Origin: Nitrospira japonica
GTDB lineage: Bacteria > Nitrospirota > Thermodesulfovibrionia > Thermodesulfovibrionales > SM23-35
Length of the DNA stretch: 64,000 nt
NCBI GenBank assembly: GCA_020725385.1
Contig: DYFC01000054.1
Span: 1-64,000 of the forward strand
Direction: 5' to 3'
The notes under the pieces are model-generated. The model was not told where the DNA came from. It ran no database searches and saw nothing but the letters and a program-made list of their open reading frames with translations. Each line of letters begins with the position of its first letter. Position 1 is the first letter of the stretch. Shown one piece after another: positions 28,133-37,765 of this stretch. The translations under genes and the position numbers were made by a program.

Positions 28133-29842
28133 TCAAGAGAAAGCCTGATATAATTCCCTGTAAGACACGTTTCTTTCTATAAGTTCTTCATGTTTCCCGA
28201 TGTCGGCAATCCTTCCTTTTTCAATCATCAATATCCGGTCTGCATTTCTTATAGTTGATAAGCGGTGTGCAATGACTATTGTTGTACGCCCTTTCATGAG
28301 TTCATCCAGAGCTTTTTGTACAATCGCCTCTGATACCGAATCAAGAGACGATGTTGCTTCATCAAGAATTAAAATTGGCGGATTTTTTAAAATTGCTCTT
28401 GCAATTGCAATTCTTTGGCGTTGTCCGCCTGAAAGCTTAAGACCCCTTTCACCTATAACAGTGTTATAACCCTCGGGCAATTGCTGGATGAACTCATCTG
28501 CATAAGCAAGTTTTGCAACATTTATTATTTCATTTTCTGTTGCACCCGGTCTTCCAAATGCTATATTCTCGGCTACTGTATCATTAAAAAGAATTATATC
28601 CTGACTCACTATAGCGATGAGTTCTCTTAAAGATTGAAGTTCAATATCATTCAAAGGATAACCATCAAAAAGAATTCTGCCGGATGATGGGACATAAAAT
28701 CTCGGGATTAAATCAGCGAGTGTCGATTTTCCTACACCGCTTTTCCCGACGATCGCTATAATCTCACCGCGTTTAATTTCAAGATTAACATTTATCAGAA
28801 TAGGAGCAGAATTTTCCGGGAATGTAAAAGAAACATTTTCAAAGCATATGGAATCTTTGAATCCATCAATTTTCAAGCTCCCCCTATGCTCGTATGGAGA
28901 ACTTAATACAGTATCGATTCTTTCCAGAGATGCTCTTGACTCCTGCAGGACACCATAAGCCTCGCCAAGTTTTTTAACAGGAGAAAACATCATATAAACA
29001 GCGGCGAGTATTGAAAAAAAGTCTCCGGATGTTATTATTCCATTTTTAATCATATAACCTCCGTATCCAAGAGCGAATGCTATGCCAAGACCTGTTACAA
29101 TATCAATTACAAGTTTTGTAAATTCTTTGAGCTTAATTACACGGCTTAATTCCCTGTAATATCTCTGGTTGTCTTTGATGAATTTCAAGCCCATTATATC
29201 TTCACGATTGAAGACTTTTATTATTCTTGCACCGTGAATGCTTTCATTCAATCTATGTGTCAGAAAAGATAATTTTCTCTGCGCTTCTTTTCTCTTTCTC
29301 TTAACACCTTTACCGAATTTTTTTGTGCTGTAAGCAAGCAAAGGTAAAAGTAGAAGAGTTAAAAGAGTGAGTTCCCACTTCCTATAAAGAGCAATTCCAA
29401 GAAGAAAAATTACAGTAGGCACTTCTATTACGAATGTTTTTATGACTTCTGATATTAATCCGTTCAAGCTCTCAACATCATTCATTACTCTCGATATAAT
29501 CATGCCCGAGGATTCTCTTTGAAAATGGCTTATAGGCAGGTATAAGATATGATTGTAAAGCTTGTTTCTGGTATCCCTTACCAGTTTCATCCCAGATGAT
29601 TTCATTAAATATGTCTGTCCAAAACTTAAAAGTCCTTTGATAGTAAAAAGTAGGAATACACCTATGGGCAGGAAAATAAAATACTCATATTTTTTTGCAA
29701 CTATTATTTCATCTACTGCCGGTTTAACAGACCATGCAATCGCTCCTGTAATTCCCGAAACACAAAGACTTACGATAATTCCAAGAACAATTCTCCGCCA
29801 GTAGGGTTTTATAAGTTCAATTAGTCTTTTTATAATTTGCAT
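28133..29842 (-). CDS. msbA: MsbA-type lipid A/lipid exporter ABC protein
   Basis: The 569-aa half-transporter has a six-helix type I exporter domain (residues 1 to about 310), then an ATPase with Walker A GKSGVGKST (about 368), signature LSGGQRQR (about 467), Walker B ILILDEATSSLD and a switch His in IAHRLST. It acts as a homodimer in the inner membrane to flip lipid A core or another lipid. It follows a DUF3108 gene on the same strand, as is common near envelope genes. Confidence 0.88.
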   Translation of the reverse strand: MQIIKRLIELIKPYWRRIVLGIIVSLCVSGITGAIAWSVKPAVDEIIVAKKYEYFIFLPIGVFLLFTIKGLLSFGQTYLMKSSGMKLVRDTRNKLYNHILYLPISHFQRESSGMIISRVMNDVESLNGLISEVIKTFVIEVPTVIFLLGIALYRKWELTLLTLLLLPLLAYSTKKFGKGVKRKRKEAQRKLSFLTHRLNESIHGARIIKVFNREDIMGLKFIKDNQRYYRELSRVIKLKEFTKLVIDIVTGLGIAFALGYGGYMIKNGIITSGDFFSILAAVYMMFSPVKKLGEAYGVLQESRASLERIDTVLSSPYEHRGSLKIDGFKDSICFENVSFTFPENSAPILINVNLEIKRGEIIAIVGKSGVGKSTLADLIPRFYVPSSGRILFDGYPLNDIELQSLRELIAIVSQDIILFNDTVAENIAFGRPGATENEIINVAKLAYADEFIQQLPEGYNTVIGERGLKLSGGQRQRIAIARAILKNPPILILDEATSSLDSVSEAIVQKALDELMKGRTTIVIAHRLSTIRNADRILMIEKGRIADIGKHEELIERNVSYRELYQAFS

Positions 29843-29892
29843 ATTGATATAAAAATATTTCCATCTTTTCAGAATTTAAAACTGTTTTCGGG

Positions 29893-30642
29893 TCAATAAT
29901 AACCATCTGTGAGTGTTGCTACTATTGACCCTACCGCAACCTGGGTTTGCATCTTAACGGGCAGGCGTTTGGTATCATCTGTTATCCAGATAAATATATC
30001 CCCCTTTCGGGAAAAAATACCTTCAGACTTTAAAAGTGGTTTTATTAGTATTGTATCGAAAGTGCCTGCTGGTAATATTAATTTTTCCTTTTTTAAAACC
30101 TTAACTTCTACGTCCCAGACTTTCTTGCTGTCAAAAATTTTCACATAAACTGACTCTCCTATTGTAAGCGGCAATGTTCTGACATAGTAAAAACTTGATA
30201 CCGGATCGTATATATACTCCGGAATTTCGTAATCCTTTTTTTCATTAGTTAAATGATCTATATAAGTTGCTTTTTTCTGATTTACATTAAAAATAACCTC
30301 TTTGTTTTTTCTGTGCTTTCCTTCCCGGGTTTTTAATCTATAATTCAAAGGAGTTGCCCACTCCTTAGTCCCGGTTTTGGCTATCAAGCTTTCTGCTATA
30401 TCCTCAACTGTGTAAAAAACAGAAACCCAATCAGCGGATCTTGCTGTGGATACAATTTTATATTTCTCACCTTCTTTTGTTATTCCAAGTGTTGCTGTGC
30501 CAGCTTTTATTCCGGTCCATGTTAGATCATAAACAAATTTTTCAGGTATTCTGAAAGAATCTGCAAAAACATTTATTGAACATAGACTAACCCCTAATAC
30601 AGTTAGAATGAATGAAATTAATAATTTAGAAATTCTTTTCAT
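29893..30642 (-). CDS. DUF3108-family exported protein
   Basis: I start at the ATG at 30642, whose product begins MKRISKLLISFILTVLG, a clear signal peptide cut near VFA-DS. A longer frame to 30741 would run through the divergent hisA gene and is rejected. The mature part (about 225 aa) is a beta-rich DUF3108 domain (EKFVYDLTWTGIKAGTATLGI; LPAGTFDTILIKP). These proteins are periplasmic and of unknown role, often near lipid-export genes. The start codons of this gene and hisA are only 24 bases apart. Confidence 0.8.
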   Translation of the reverse strand: MKRISKLLISFILTVLGVSLCSINVFADSFRIPEKFVYDLTWTGIKAGTATLGITKEGEKYKIVSTARSADWVSVFYTVEDIAESLIAKTGTKEWATPLNYRLKTREGKHRKNKEVIFNVNQKKATYIDHLTNEKKDYEIPEYIYDPVSSFYYVRTLPLTIGESVYVKIFDSKKVWDVEVKVLKKEKLILPAGTFDTILIKPLLKSEGIFSRKGDIFIWITDDTKRLPVKMQTQVAVGSIVATLTDGYY

Positions 30643-30666
30643 ACTATTTTTATGGTATATTATTTC

Positions 30667-31389
30667 ATGATAATAATTCCAGCAATAGATCTTAAAGATG
30701 GCAATTGTGTTAGGCTTACTCAAGGTAAAAAAGATGCACAAACAGTATATTCGCGAGACCCTGTTGCTACTGCAAAAAAATGGGAATCAAATGGTGCAAA
30801 ACTTCTACACATAATTGATCTTGATGGGGCGTTTTCAGGAAACCAGAAAAATCTTGAAGCTATTATAAAAATAAGAAAAGCAATTAAGATTCAGATACAG
30901 GTGGGCGGTGGCATAAGAGATATTGGAAATGTTTTGAACTTATTTTCTGCAGGTATTAACAGAATCATTATCGGCACAAAAGCTATCGAAGACCCTGAAT
31001 TTTTAACATATCTATGCAATAAATACCCGGGAAAAATTCTAATAGGAATTGACGCAAAAAACGGGATGGTGGCAATTAAAGGCTGGGAGGAAGTTACACA
31101 AGTTTCAGCAATAGATTTAGCAAAACGTCTTGAAATGGTAGGAGCAGCAGGTATAATTTATACTGATATAAGCAGAGACGGGATGATGATAGGCCCTAAC
31201 ATTGAAGCAACCAGAGATATGGTTGAATCAGTTAAAATTCCTGTTATTGCATCCGGTGGCATATCAAGTATAGATGACATCAAAAATTTAATGAAGATAA
31301 AAAATCTTTGGGGAGTGATTACTGGAAAGGCAATATATACAGGTTCACTTGATTTAAAAGAAGCTATCAGAATCGCTGGAGGAAAATAG
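30667..31389 (+). CDS. hisA: HisA, ProFAR isomerase
   Basis: The ATG at 30667 gives the typical opening MIIIPAIDLKDGNCVRLTQG; an upstream in-frame ATG at 30652 lacks support. The 240-aa TIM barrel has both phosphate loops (VGGGIRDI; ASGGISSIDD) and catalytic Asps in AIDLKDG and YTDISRDG. It converts ProFAR to PRFAR in histidine synthesis. TATATT at 30656-30661 lies only five bases before the ATG, so the mRNA may be leaderless. Confidence 0.95.
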   Translation: MIIIPAIDLKDGNCVRLTQGKKDAQTVYSRDPVATAKKWESNGAKLLHIIDLDGAFSGNQKNLEAIIKIRKAIKIQIQVGGGIRDIGNVLNLFSAGINRIIIGTKAIEDPEFLTYLCNKYPGKILIGIDAKNGMVAIKGWEEVTQVSAIDLAKRLEMVGAAGIIYTDISRDGMMIGPNIEATRDMVESVKIPVIASGGISSIDDIKNLMKIKNLWGVITGKAIYTGSLDLKEAIRIAGGK

Positions 31390-31392
31390 AAT

Positions 31393-32259
31393 TTGCTTGC
31401 TAAACGAATAATACCCTGTCTTGATGTAAAGGATGGCAGGGTAGTGAAGGGAATAAGTTTTGTTAATCTTAGAGACGCGGGAGATCCGGTTGAAAACGCA
31501 AAATTCTACGACCAGCAGGGAGCCGATGAACTGGTATTTCTTGATATAACTGCATCACATGAAAAAAGAAAAATTATACTTGATGTTGTTTCAAGAACTG
31601 CTGAAGATGTATTTATGCCATTGACCGTTGGCGGCGGGATAAAGACACTTGAGGATATAAGAGATTTGTTGAATGCAGGTTGCGATAAAGTTTCAATAAA
31701 TACAACCGCTGTAAAAGATCCTTATTTTATTAGAAAAGCAGCAGAGCGTTTTGGTAGCCAATGTATTGTCGTCGCAATAGATGCCAAAAGAGTAAATGCC
31801 AGCATTGTCAACGCAAGTACAGAACCATGGTTTGAACAACCTGAATTAAAAGAGGTCTGTCTTGATATTTCTGGTTTGAAGTTTCCGGTGGAGGACTGGT
31901 ACAAAAATGGAGTTTGGGCTATTTCAACACATGGTGGAAGGCAGATGAAGTTGATAGATGCCGTTAGATGGGCTATGAAAATGGAAGAACTCGGCGCAGG
32001 TGAAATTATGCTAACAAGTATGGACAAAGATGGCACAAAGGATGGATATGACATAGAGCTCACAAAAATAATTTCCGAAGCAACAAAAATACCAATTATT
32101 GCTTCGGGAGGAGCTGGAAATCTTGAACATCTCTATGAAGCTTTTGAATATGGAAAAGCTGATGCTGCACTTGCGGCTTCGATTTTTCATTATAGAGAAT
32201 ATACAATTGGCGAAGCAAAGAAATTTCTTAAAGATAAAGGAATTCCTGTGCGGTTATAA
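31393..32259 (+). CDS. hisF: HisF, imidazole glycerol phosphate synthase cyclase subunit, with insert
   Basis: The protein starts with TTG ([19 protein letters not shown] is the family start), with GGAGGA upstream, three bases after hisA. At 288 aa it is over 30 residues longer than a usual HisF (about 252). The extra segment, about residues 134-170, lies between AIDAKR and WAISTHGGR, after strand 5 on the catalytic face; it includes two NAS words and a GLKFPVEDW segment. The catalytic Asps in PCLDVKDG and [10 protein letters not shown] are present. The partner hisH is not in the window. Confidence 0.94.
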   Translation: MLAKRIIPCLDVKDGRVVKGISFVNLRDAGDPVENAKFYDQQGADELVFLDITASHEKRKIILDVVSRTAEDVFMPLTVGGGIKTLEDIRDLLNAGCDKVSINTTAVKDPYFIRKAAERFGSQCIVVAIDAKRVNASIVNASTEPWFEQPELKEVCLDISGLKFPVEDWYKNGVWAISTHGGRQMKLIDAVRWAMKMEELGAGEIMLTSMDKDGTKDGYDIELTKIISEATKIPIIASGGAGNLEHLYEAFEYGKADAALAASIFHYREYTIGEAKKFLKDKGIPVRL

Positions 32260-32301
32260 ACCCGAAAAATATTGTTGTAATAATGCAGATATTGCGAAAT
32301 C

Positions 32302-33774
32302 TTAATCTTCAATTTTCATTACTTTTAAAGAGGCGCCGGTTTCGCTGATTTTTTTGCCAAACTCTTCTATATATCTTTTCAGTTCAAGTTCATGTTCCTC
32401 TTGAAACACGAGAAACATTCCAATCATCTGATTCTGTTTTAGAAAACATGGTCTTTCTATTTTGAATTTGTTCGCGATAGGCTCAAGTTCTTTAAGAATT
32501 TCGGATACTCTGGAGTATCTTTCAGAAGGTTCTTTTCTTATGGTAGCCATAAAGAAATTCCTTAATTCCGGTGGAATGTTTTCCATGTCAATATGCTCAT
32601 CAACAATATCTTTCTCGAGATGCCATTTAAGTATATCTTTGCCTTCGGTAACAACATACGGCCTTTTGCCCGTTAACATCTCGTAAACAGTTATGCCTAA
32701 GGAATAAATATCGGTGCGTTCATCTACAGGATTGCCTTTAATCTGTTCCGGTGATATATAATGAAGGGAACCGGGAAACAGGAAATTTGTATCAATACTT
32801 CCTCTGCGGCAGGCAAGTCCAAAATCAATAATTTTTACTCTGCCATCTGACTGAAGAAAAATATTTCTTGGATTAATATCCTGATGAATAATGCCGAGAG
32901 CATGAGCGTACTCAAGACCATTGCATACCTGAACAATTATATCAAGTATGCGCTCAAGGGAGAGTTTCTCAACATTGTCAAGCACATTATCAAGTGTAGC
33001 ACCTTCAAGATATTCCATTATTATAAAAACTGTTTTATAAGCCTCTTCAATATCATATACTTTTACTATATTGGGATGATTCATCCTTGCTATTGTTTTT
33101 GCTTCATTACGGAAAAGCTCTATAAAATCAGAATCCATTGACATTTCATGTGTGAGCATTTTTATTGCAACCGGCATGTTTAAGACACTGTGAGCGCCTT
33201 TAAATACAACACCTGCTCCTCCATGACCGATTTCATTTATAACAGAATATTTGCCAATCATTCTATTGTCAGGCAGTTTTGATGAGCTTAGAATATCAAT
33301 TAATACCGAAGACATAAAATTTTTTAATTCCGGAAATTCCGATGATAGTTTTTCAAAGAGCTCCCGGTTCATAGATAACAACTCAACGTCTGTCTCTGCA
33401 TGAACATGTGCACTTGAAACTTTTCCATCGAATAATGCTTCTGCTCCTATAATTTCTCCTGCACCGGGCTTGTCCACATCATAAAGAATATCAGCTCTTT
33501 CAACATTAACACCGCAAACACCATTTAATATAAGATAGAAATTTTCTGATTTTTCACCCTGTCTTATTATTCTTTCACCTCTGGAAAACTTCTTTAACTT
33601 CATATTCCTTAAGAATTGGTAACTTACTTCCTGAGATAATGAATCAAGAAATCTGCAACAAAAATGATATTGATATATCTTTGTTATTTGTTCCTCAACT
33701 TCGGTTAAATCAATCAAAAAACAAAACTTTTCAGTATGTGACGGCACAATATTTTTTATTGTCCTTCTATCCAT
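32302..33774 (-). CDS. Cyclic-nucleotide-binding Ser/Thr protein kinase
   Basis: The 490-aa protein has a short lead, then a cNMP-binding/Crp-like beta-roll at about residues 45-160 (FSRGERIIRQGEKSENFYLIL; GAGEIIGAEALFDG). A Hanks-type kinase domain spans about 175-430: GHGGAGVVFKG, VAIK, HQDINPRN, IDFGLA and SPEQIKGNPVDERTDIYSLG. The catalytic loop has HQD instead of HRD, so it is a non-RD kinase and may not need activation-loop phosphorylation. A final 60-residue region is unassigned. No membrane helix is seen. It may be co-transcribed with trkH, 72 bases upstream. Confidence 0.88.
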   Translation of the reverse strand: MDRRTIKNIVPSHTEKFCFLIDLTEVEEQITKIYQYHFCCRFLDSLSQEVSYQFLRNMKLKKFSRGERIIRQGEKSENFYLILNGVCGVNVERADILYDVDKPGAGEIIGAEALFDGKVSSAHVHAETDVELLSMNRELFEKLSSEFPELKNFMSSVLIDILSSSKLPDNRMIGKYSVINEIGHGGAGVVFKGAHSVLNMPVAIKMLTHEMSMDSDFIELFRNEAKTIARMNHPNIVKVYDIEEAYKTVFIIMEYLEGATLDNVLDNVEKLSLERILDIIVQVCNGLEYAHALGIIHQDINPRNIFLQSDGRVKIIDFGLACRRGSIDTNFLFPGSLHYISPEQIKGNPVDERTDIYSLGITVYEMLTGKRPYVVTEGKDILKWHLEKDIVDEHIDMENIPPELRNFFMATIRKEPSERYSRVSEILKELEPIANKFKIERPCFLKQNQMIGMFLVFQEEHELELKRYIEEFGKKISETGASLKVMKIED

Positions 33775-33846
33775 AACTTAGTCCTTTATCTGTTTAACTT
33801 GTCGTTACTCTTTACTTTTTTGCTTTTTGTCTTATTGGTTTATTAA

Positions 33847-35295
33847 TTATTTTTTCCAGAACTGTGGCATAAAAAGTATAAGCACAGTATATACTTCAAG
33901 TCTTCCTGTTAGCATACAGAATGTAAGTATCCATTTCCCAATTGGTGTAATTTCAGCATAATTTTCTGCCGGTCCAGCCATCCCGAGAGCCGGTCCAACA
34001 TTGCACATTGCAGATATGACAGTTGAAGTGGAAGTAATTATATCAATTCCTGTAGCTGAAACTCCAACAATCGCCAGAGCACATACACTTAGAAATAAAA
34101 ATATCATTCCCCATATGCTCCCGAGAATTTCTTTATCAAGAAATTTATTATCAAGTTTGACTGAAGTTATAGCTCTCGGATGAATAAGCTGATATAATTC
34201 CCTGTATCCCTGTTTTAAAGCAAGTAGCATTCTTACCTGCTTAAGACCCCCTCCTGTAGAACCAATCATACCACCAAAGAACATTAATAACATTAATAAA
34301 ACATGGGATAAAGGATGCCATTTCTCATAATCCGCAGTTGCGTAACCTGTTGTTGTCATAACCGATGTCACCTGAAATAAAGCATATCTGAGAGATTCAT
34401 GGAATTGCCCGTACGAAGAACCAAATATTGCAAAAGTAACCAGAATTGTTGCGATTAAAGTTACACTTAAGTAAAACTTAAATTCACTACTTTTCCATAG
34501 AATTGAATATTGTCCTTTGAAGAAATAAAAATAAAGAGTATAATTGACCCCGGCAAGAAACATAAATAGGCTCGTGATATATTCAATTCCGGGATTTCCA
34601 AAAGCAGCAAGGCTTGCGTTTTTTGTTGAAAATCCTCCTGTTGCCATAGTTGTAAAGGCATGACATATTGCATCAAATATATTCATGCCGGATAGATGAA
34701 GTAATAAAGCATTAATGATTGTTAGAAAGAGATAAATAATCCATAAAGCTTTGGCTGTATCTATGATTCTTGGCCTTAGTTTATCAACGTTTATCTCGGG
34801 AACTTCTGCCCTGAAAAGTTGCATTCCTCCTGTCCCGAGAAAAGGGAGAATTGCAAGGGCAAATACTATAATGCCCATGCCACCTATCCATTGTGTTAGG
34901 CTTCTCCAGAATAAAACTCCTTCAGGAATTATTTCAACATTTTTTATAACAGAAGCACCGGTTGTAGTGAATCCAGCCATTGATTCAAAATATGCATCTG
35001 TAAAAGAACTTAAAGTTCCTGAAAATAGAAAAGGCAGGGAACCAAATAAAGACATCATCATCCATGCCAATGTTACTATTAAGAAAGCTTCTCTATTTTT
35101 AATATCTTCTTTTTTATTTTTAGTCGTAGAAGCAAAAAGAGTAATTCCGACAAGTAAAGTTATAAGAAAAGAATATATCAAAGGCATTAAATCTTTACTG
35201 CCATTTATAATAGAAACCAGAATTGGCAGTATCATAAAAGAGGAAAGATATAAAAGGACTAACCCGTTGAAATTCATGATGACCCGGACGTTCAT
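33847..35295 (-). CDS. trkH: TrkH/KtrB-type potassium uptake channel
   Basis: The 482-aa membrane protein has four pore loops with filter-like motifs AGFTTTGAS, FTTMATGGFST, VMTTTGYAT and MCNVGPALGM. It transports K+ (or Na+) across the inner membrane, gated by the TrkA ring. GGAAG lies seven bases before the ATG at 35295; an internal ATG at 35277 is less likely. It starts 12 bases after trkA. Confidence 0.93.
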   Translation of the reverse strand: MNVRVIMNFNGLVLLYLSSFMILPILVSIINGSKDLMPLIYSFLITLLVGITLFASTTKNKKEDIKNREAFLIVTLAWMMMSLFGSLPFLFSGTLSSFTDAYFESMAGFTTTGASVIKNVEIIPEGVLFWRSLTQWIGGMGIIVFALAILPFLGTGGMQLFRAEVPEINVDKLRPRIIDTAKALWIIYLFLTIINALLLHLSGMNIFDAICHAFTTMATGGFSTKNASLAAFGNPGIEYITSLFMFLAGVNYTLYFYFFKGQYSILWKSSEFKFYLSVTLIATILVTFAIFGSSYGQFHESLRYALFQVTSVMTTTGYATADYEKWHPLSHVLLMLLMFFGGMIGSTGGGLKQVRMLLALKQGYRELYQLIHPRAITSVKLDNKFLDKEILGSIWGMIFLFLSVCALAIVGVSATGIDIITSTSTVISAMCNVGPALGMAGPAENYAEITPIGKWILTFCMLTGRLEVYTVLILFMPQFWKK

Positions 35296-35307
35296 ACAAT
35301 ATCTTCC

Positions 35308-36639
35308 TTACATCAGAAGTTTTTCAACATTTTTAATTGATTCTCTTAATGTGAATATTATTAGCTTATCATTTTCTGCGAATTTATCGGTTCCTGAAGG
35401 GATTATTACATCTTTGCCTCTGATGATTGCACCTATAATCGAAGCCTTTGTTTGAGCTTCATTAAGTGTCTTATTTATCAATGGAGAGGTTCGTCCGATT
35501 CTTCCTTCGAGAATTTCTGCTCTTCCTTCGGCAATAGATGTAAGAGAAAGTATATCTCCTTTTCGCACATAGCGAAGTATGGTGCTTGCAGTTATCAGTC
35601 TTGGACTAAGAGCTGCCTGAAGGCCGAGACTATGAGCCAGAAATATATATTCAGTTTTATTTACAAGAGCTATATTTTTCTTTGCACCAAGTTTTTTGGC
35701 AAGTAGTGAAACCATTATATTTAATTCATCATTGTTGGAGACAGCAACAAAAGCATCCATATCTCCAATATTCTCTTCAACAAGCACTTTTTGTTCGGTT
35801 CCATCAGCATGGAGGATGAGTGAATGTTTGAGGTTTTTTGTTAGGAATTTACACCTATCAAGGTTTTTTTCGATAATTTTTATATTAGTCTTTGATTCCA
35901 TGAAAGAAGCGATGTTATAGCCGACTTTTCCTCCTCCAAGAATCATGATTTTCTTTGCAGGCATACGAACAATTTTTAAAGCAGAAATAATATCCTGGAT
36001 TTCCCCTTCTCTGACAGGAACATATATAATATCACCATTTTTTACAACATCATCACCGGTTGGGATAATTGTTTTTTCTTCCCTCAAGATAAGACCTACC
36101 AAAAATTTTTTTCTGGTTTCAGCATTGAATTTACGTAAAGACTTACCTATTAAAGGAGAGTTTTCAGGAATCTTAAAACCAATAACTTTTACGAGTCCTC
36201 CTTCGAATTCTTCTATATCTGTTGCAAAAGGTGCTTCGAGAATTCTTGTTATTGCTTTTGCTATTTCAAGTTCAGGATTAATCGCAGGGTCTATATCTAA
36301 ATTTCTTAATAGACTTTCATTGAAAAAATACTCAGAATTTCTGATTCTCGCAATTTTACGTGGTATTTTAAACATTGATTTAGCCAGAAGGCAGGCAATC
36401 ATATTTGTTTCATCCTGATCCGTAACAGCAAGAAGAATATCAGCTTTATCAGCTTCAGCCTGACGCAAAGATGAAGCCGAACCTCCTTCACCTTCAACAA
36501 CAGCCACATCTATTTCTTCTGAAATGCGTTTTATCTTATTTCTATCCCTGTCGATTACAACACAATCAATCTGTTCATAAGATAGAAACTTTGCTATCTG
36601 ATAACCAACCTCACCGGCTCCAACAATTATTACTCTCAT
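35308..36639 (-). CDS. trkA: TrkA, regulatory NAD-binding subunit of K+ uptake
   Basis: The 443-aa protein has two tandem RCK-N/RCK-C units: VGAGEVGYQIAKFL at the N-terminus and LGGGKVGYNIASF near residue 232, each followed by a TrkA-C domain (GLVKVIGFKIPENSPLIGKS; GRIGRTSPLINKTL). It binds NAD(H)/ATP and gates TrkH. The first gene of its operon, it has no clear ribosome site and a TATTAT-like box within about ten bases of the ATG. Confidence 0.94.
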   Translation of the reverse strand: MRVIIVGAGEVGYQIAKFLSYEQIDCVVIDRDRNKIKRISEEIDVAVVEGEGGSASSLRQAEADKADILLAVTDQDETNMIACLLAKSMFKIPRKIARIRNSEYFFNESLLRNLDIDPAINPELEIAKAITRILEAPFATDIEEFEGGLVKVIGFKIPENSPLIGKSLRKFNAETRKKFLVGLILREEKTIIPTGDDVVKNGDIIYVPVREGEIQDIISALKIVRMPAKKIMILGGGKVGYNIASFMESKTNIKIIEKNLDRCKFLTKNLKHSLILHADGTEQKVLVEENIGDMDAFVAVSNNDELNIMVSLLAKKLGAKKNIALVNKTEYIFLAHSLGLQAALSPRLITASTILRYVRKGDILSLTSIAEGRAEILEGRIGRTSPLINKTLNEAQTKASIIGAIIRGKDVIIPSGTDKFAENDKLIIFTLRESIKNVEKLLM

Positions 36640-36717
36640 GGAAATTTATAATACAATAAACGTGTAAAATATTTGTACAATATAAATAATCACATCCTAA
36701 AATAAACAGAGGATTTT

Positions 36718-37755
36718 ATGAAAAAAATAAACATTCTGCTATTTGTTTTTATATTATTTTCTATGTTTTCAAATGCTGAAGCTTATCAAGTTGCAGAGCC
36801 AAATAGAAGCGAAATTATTGAAGAAATTTCCAATGTTACAGGATTAACAACAGACATGGTAAGCCTTGCGGCAAAAGAAAATCCGGAATTACTCGATAAT
36901 CTTGGCGATACAGTATTTACAGTAAAAATAATTAATTCTTTTAGTGAAGCAAAGGACGTTGAAGCATTTGAAGATTTATTTAATTATTCTATAGATAAAG
37001 TCTTAACAAAAACTCTGCCGCCTCAAATGACTTTTTTTCTGACAGCATTAAGAGCTTATAAAACTTCTCTTGAGATGATAAGAGATTATATTTTAATTCC
37101 GGAGTTCGATGAAAAAATGTACTCCCGCTATTTCGAGACCCGTCTTGCACAAATCAAACAGGGTGATATGAGCCTTGAAGCAAAGCAGCATGCATTTGCT
37201 ATTGCAACAATGGACAAAAGCACAAATATGCTATTTCCTGATAGGGGCTATTATGTCTTAAAAAATAAAATGTTTGAAGATATTATTAAAGCCAGAGGAT
37301 ACAATCCGGACTTAGTTGGAACCGATGAAAAGCTTGGTTCATATTTATGGAAGCAAATTGACGAATTCTGGATGAACAGGATGGAAGCACGTCTGAATCA
37401 AGAACTTATCAAGAAAGGAAAAAAGGAAATAATTAATTCAATATGGGATAATTCTTCAAAGCAACTTAAAGCCATAGAATCTGCGGCTAATAAGATAAGA
37501 AAGACGAAAGAAGAAAAAATCCCCAATAAAAAAGTTGATGAGAATATACCGGAATTACAAAATATATTTGAAGCGCAATTTTCTAAAGATGGTAAATTAA
37601 CATATAGCAAACCATGGCAATATGATGAAAAAAATAAATGTTATACTTTCAGTTATTGTTATAAAGGTAGTCTGGGTGATACATGGTGCTGGGAAAATGT
37701 TTGTATAACTCAAGGACAGGCACAGGATATTATAAAAAGAGGTTCATGGAAATAG
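36718..37755 (+). CDS. Unknown exported helical protein
   Basis: The 345-aa protein has a signal peptide (KKINILLFVFILFSMFSNAEA) and a GAGG site. The mature protein is mostly helical and charged, with a Lys-rich coiled segment at about 225-265 and a short C-terminal beta part holding two Cys-containing motifs (YTFSYCYKG, DTWCWENVCI). It faces away from trkA and converges with cobO. I do not recognise the family. Confidence 0.75.
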   Translation: MKKINILLFVFILFSMFSNAEAYQVAEPNRSEIIEEISNVTGLTTDMVSLAAKENPELLDNLGDTVFTVKIINSFSEAKDVEAFEDLFNYSIDKVLTKTLPPQMTFFLTALRAYKTSLEMIRDYILIPEFDEKMYSRYFETRLAQIKQGDMSLEAKQHAFAIATMDKSTNMLFPDRGYYVLKNKMFEDIIKARGYNPDLVGTDEKLGSYLWKQIDEFWMNRMEARLNQELIKKGKKEIINSIWDNSSKQLKAIESAANKIRKTKEEKIPNKKVDENIPELQNIFEAQFSKDGKLTYSKPWQYDEKNKCYTFSYCYKGSLGDTWCWENVCITQGQAQDIIKRGSWK

Positions 37756-37765
37756 GATATTTATT

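Noticed and set aside
30643..30741. N-terminal extension of the DUF3108 protein
   Set aside because: It would run antisense through the hisA start. The signal peptide begins at the ATG at 30642.
34751..35455. Long open frame (234 codons) on the + strand across trkH/trkA
   Set aside because: It is antisense to two clear genes and its translation has no family features; long shadows are common in this AT-rich sequence.
35945..36418. 157-codon open frame on the + strand
   Set aside because: Antisense to trkA, with a shadow-type composition (Ser/Phe/Ile-rich).
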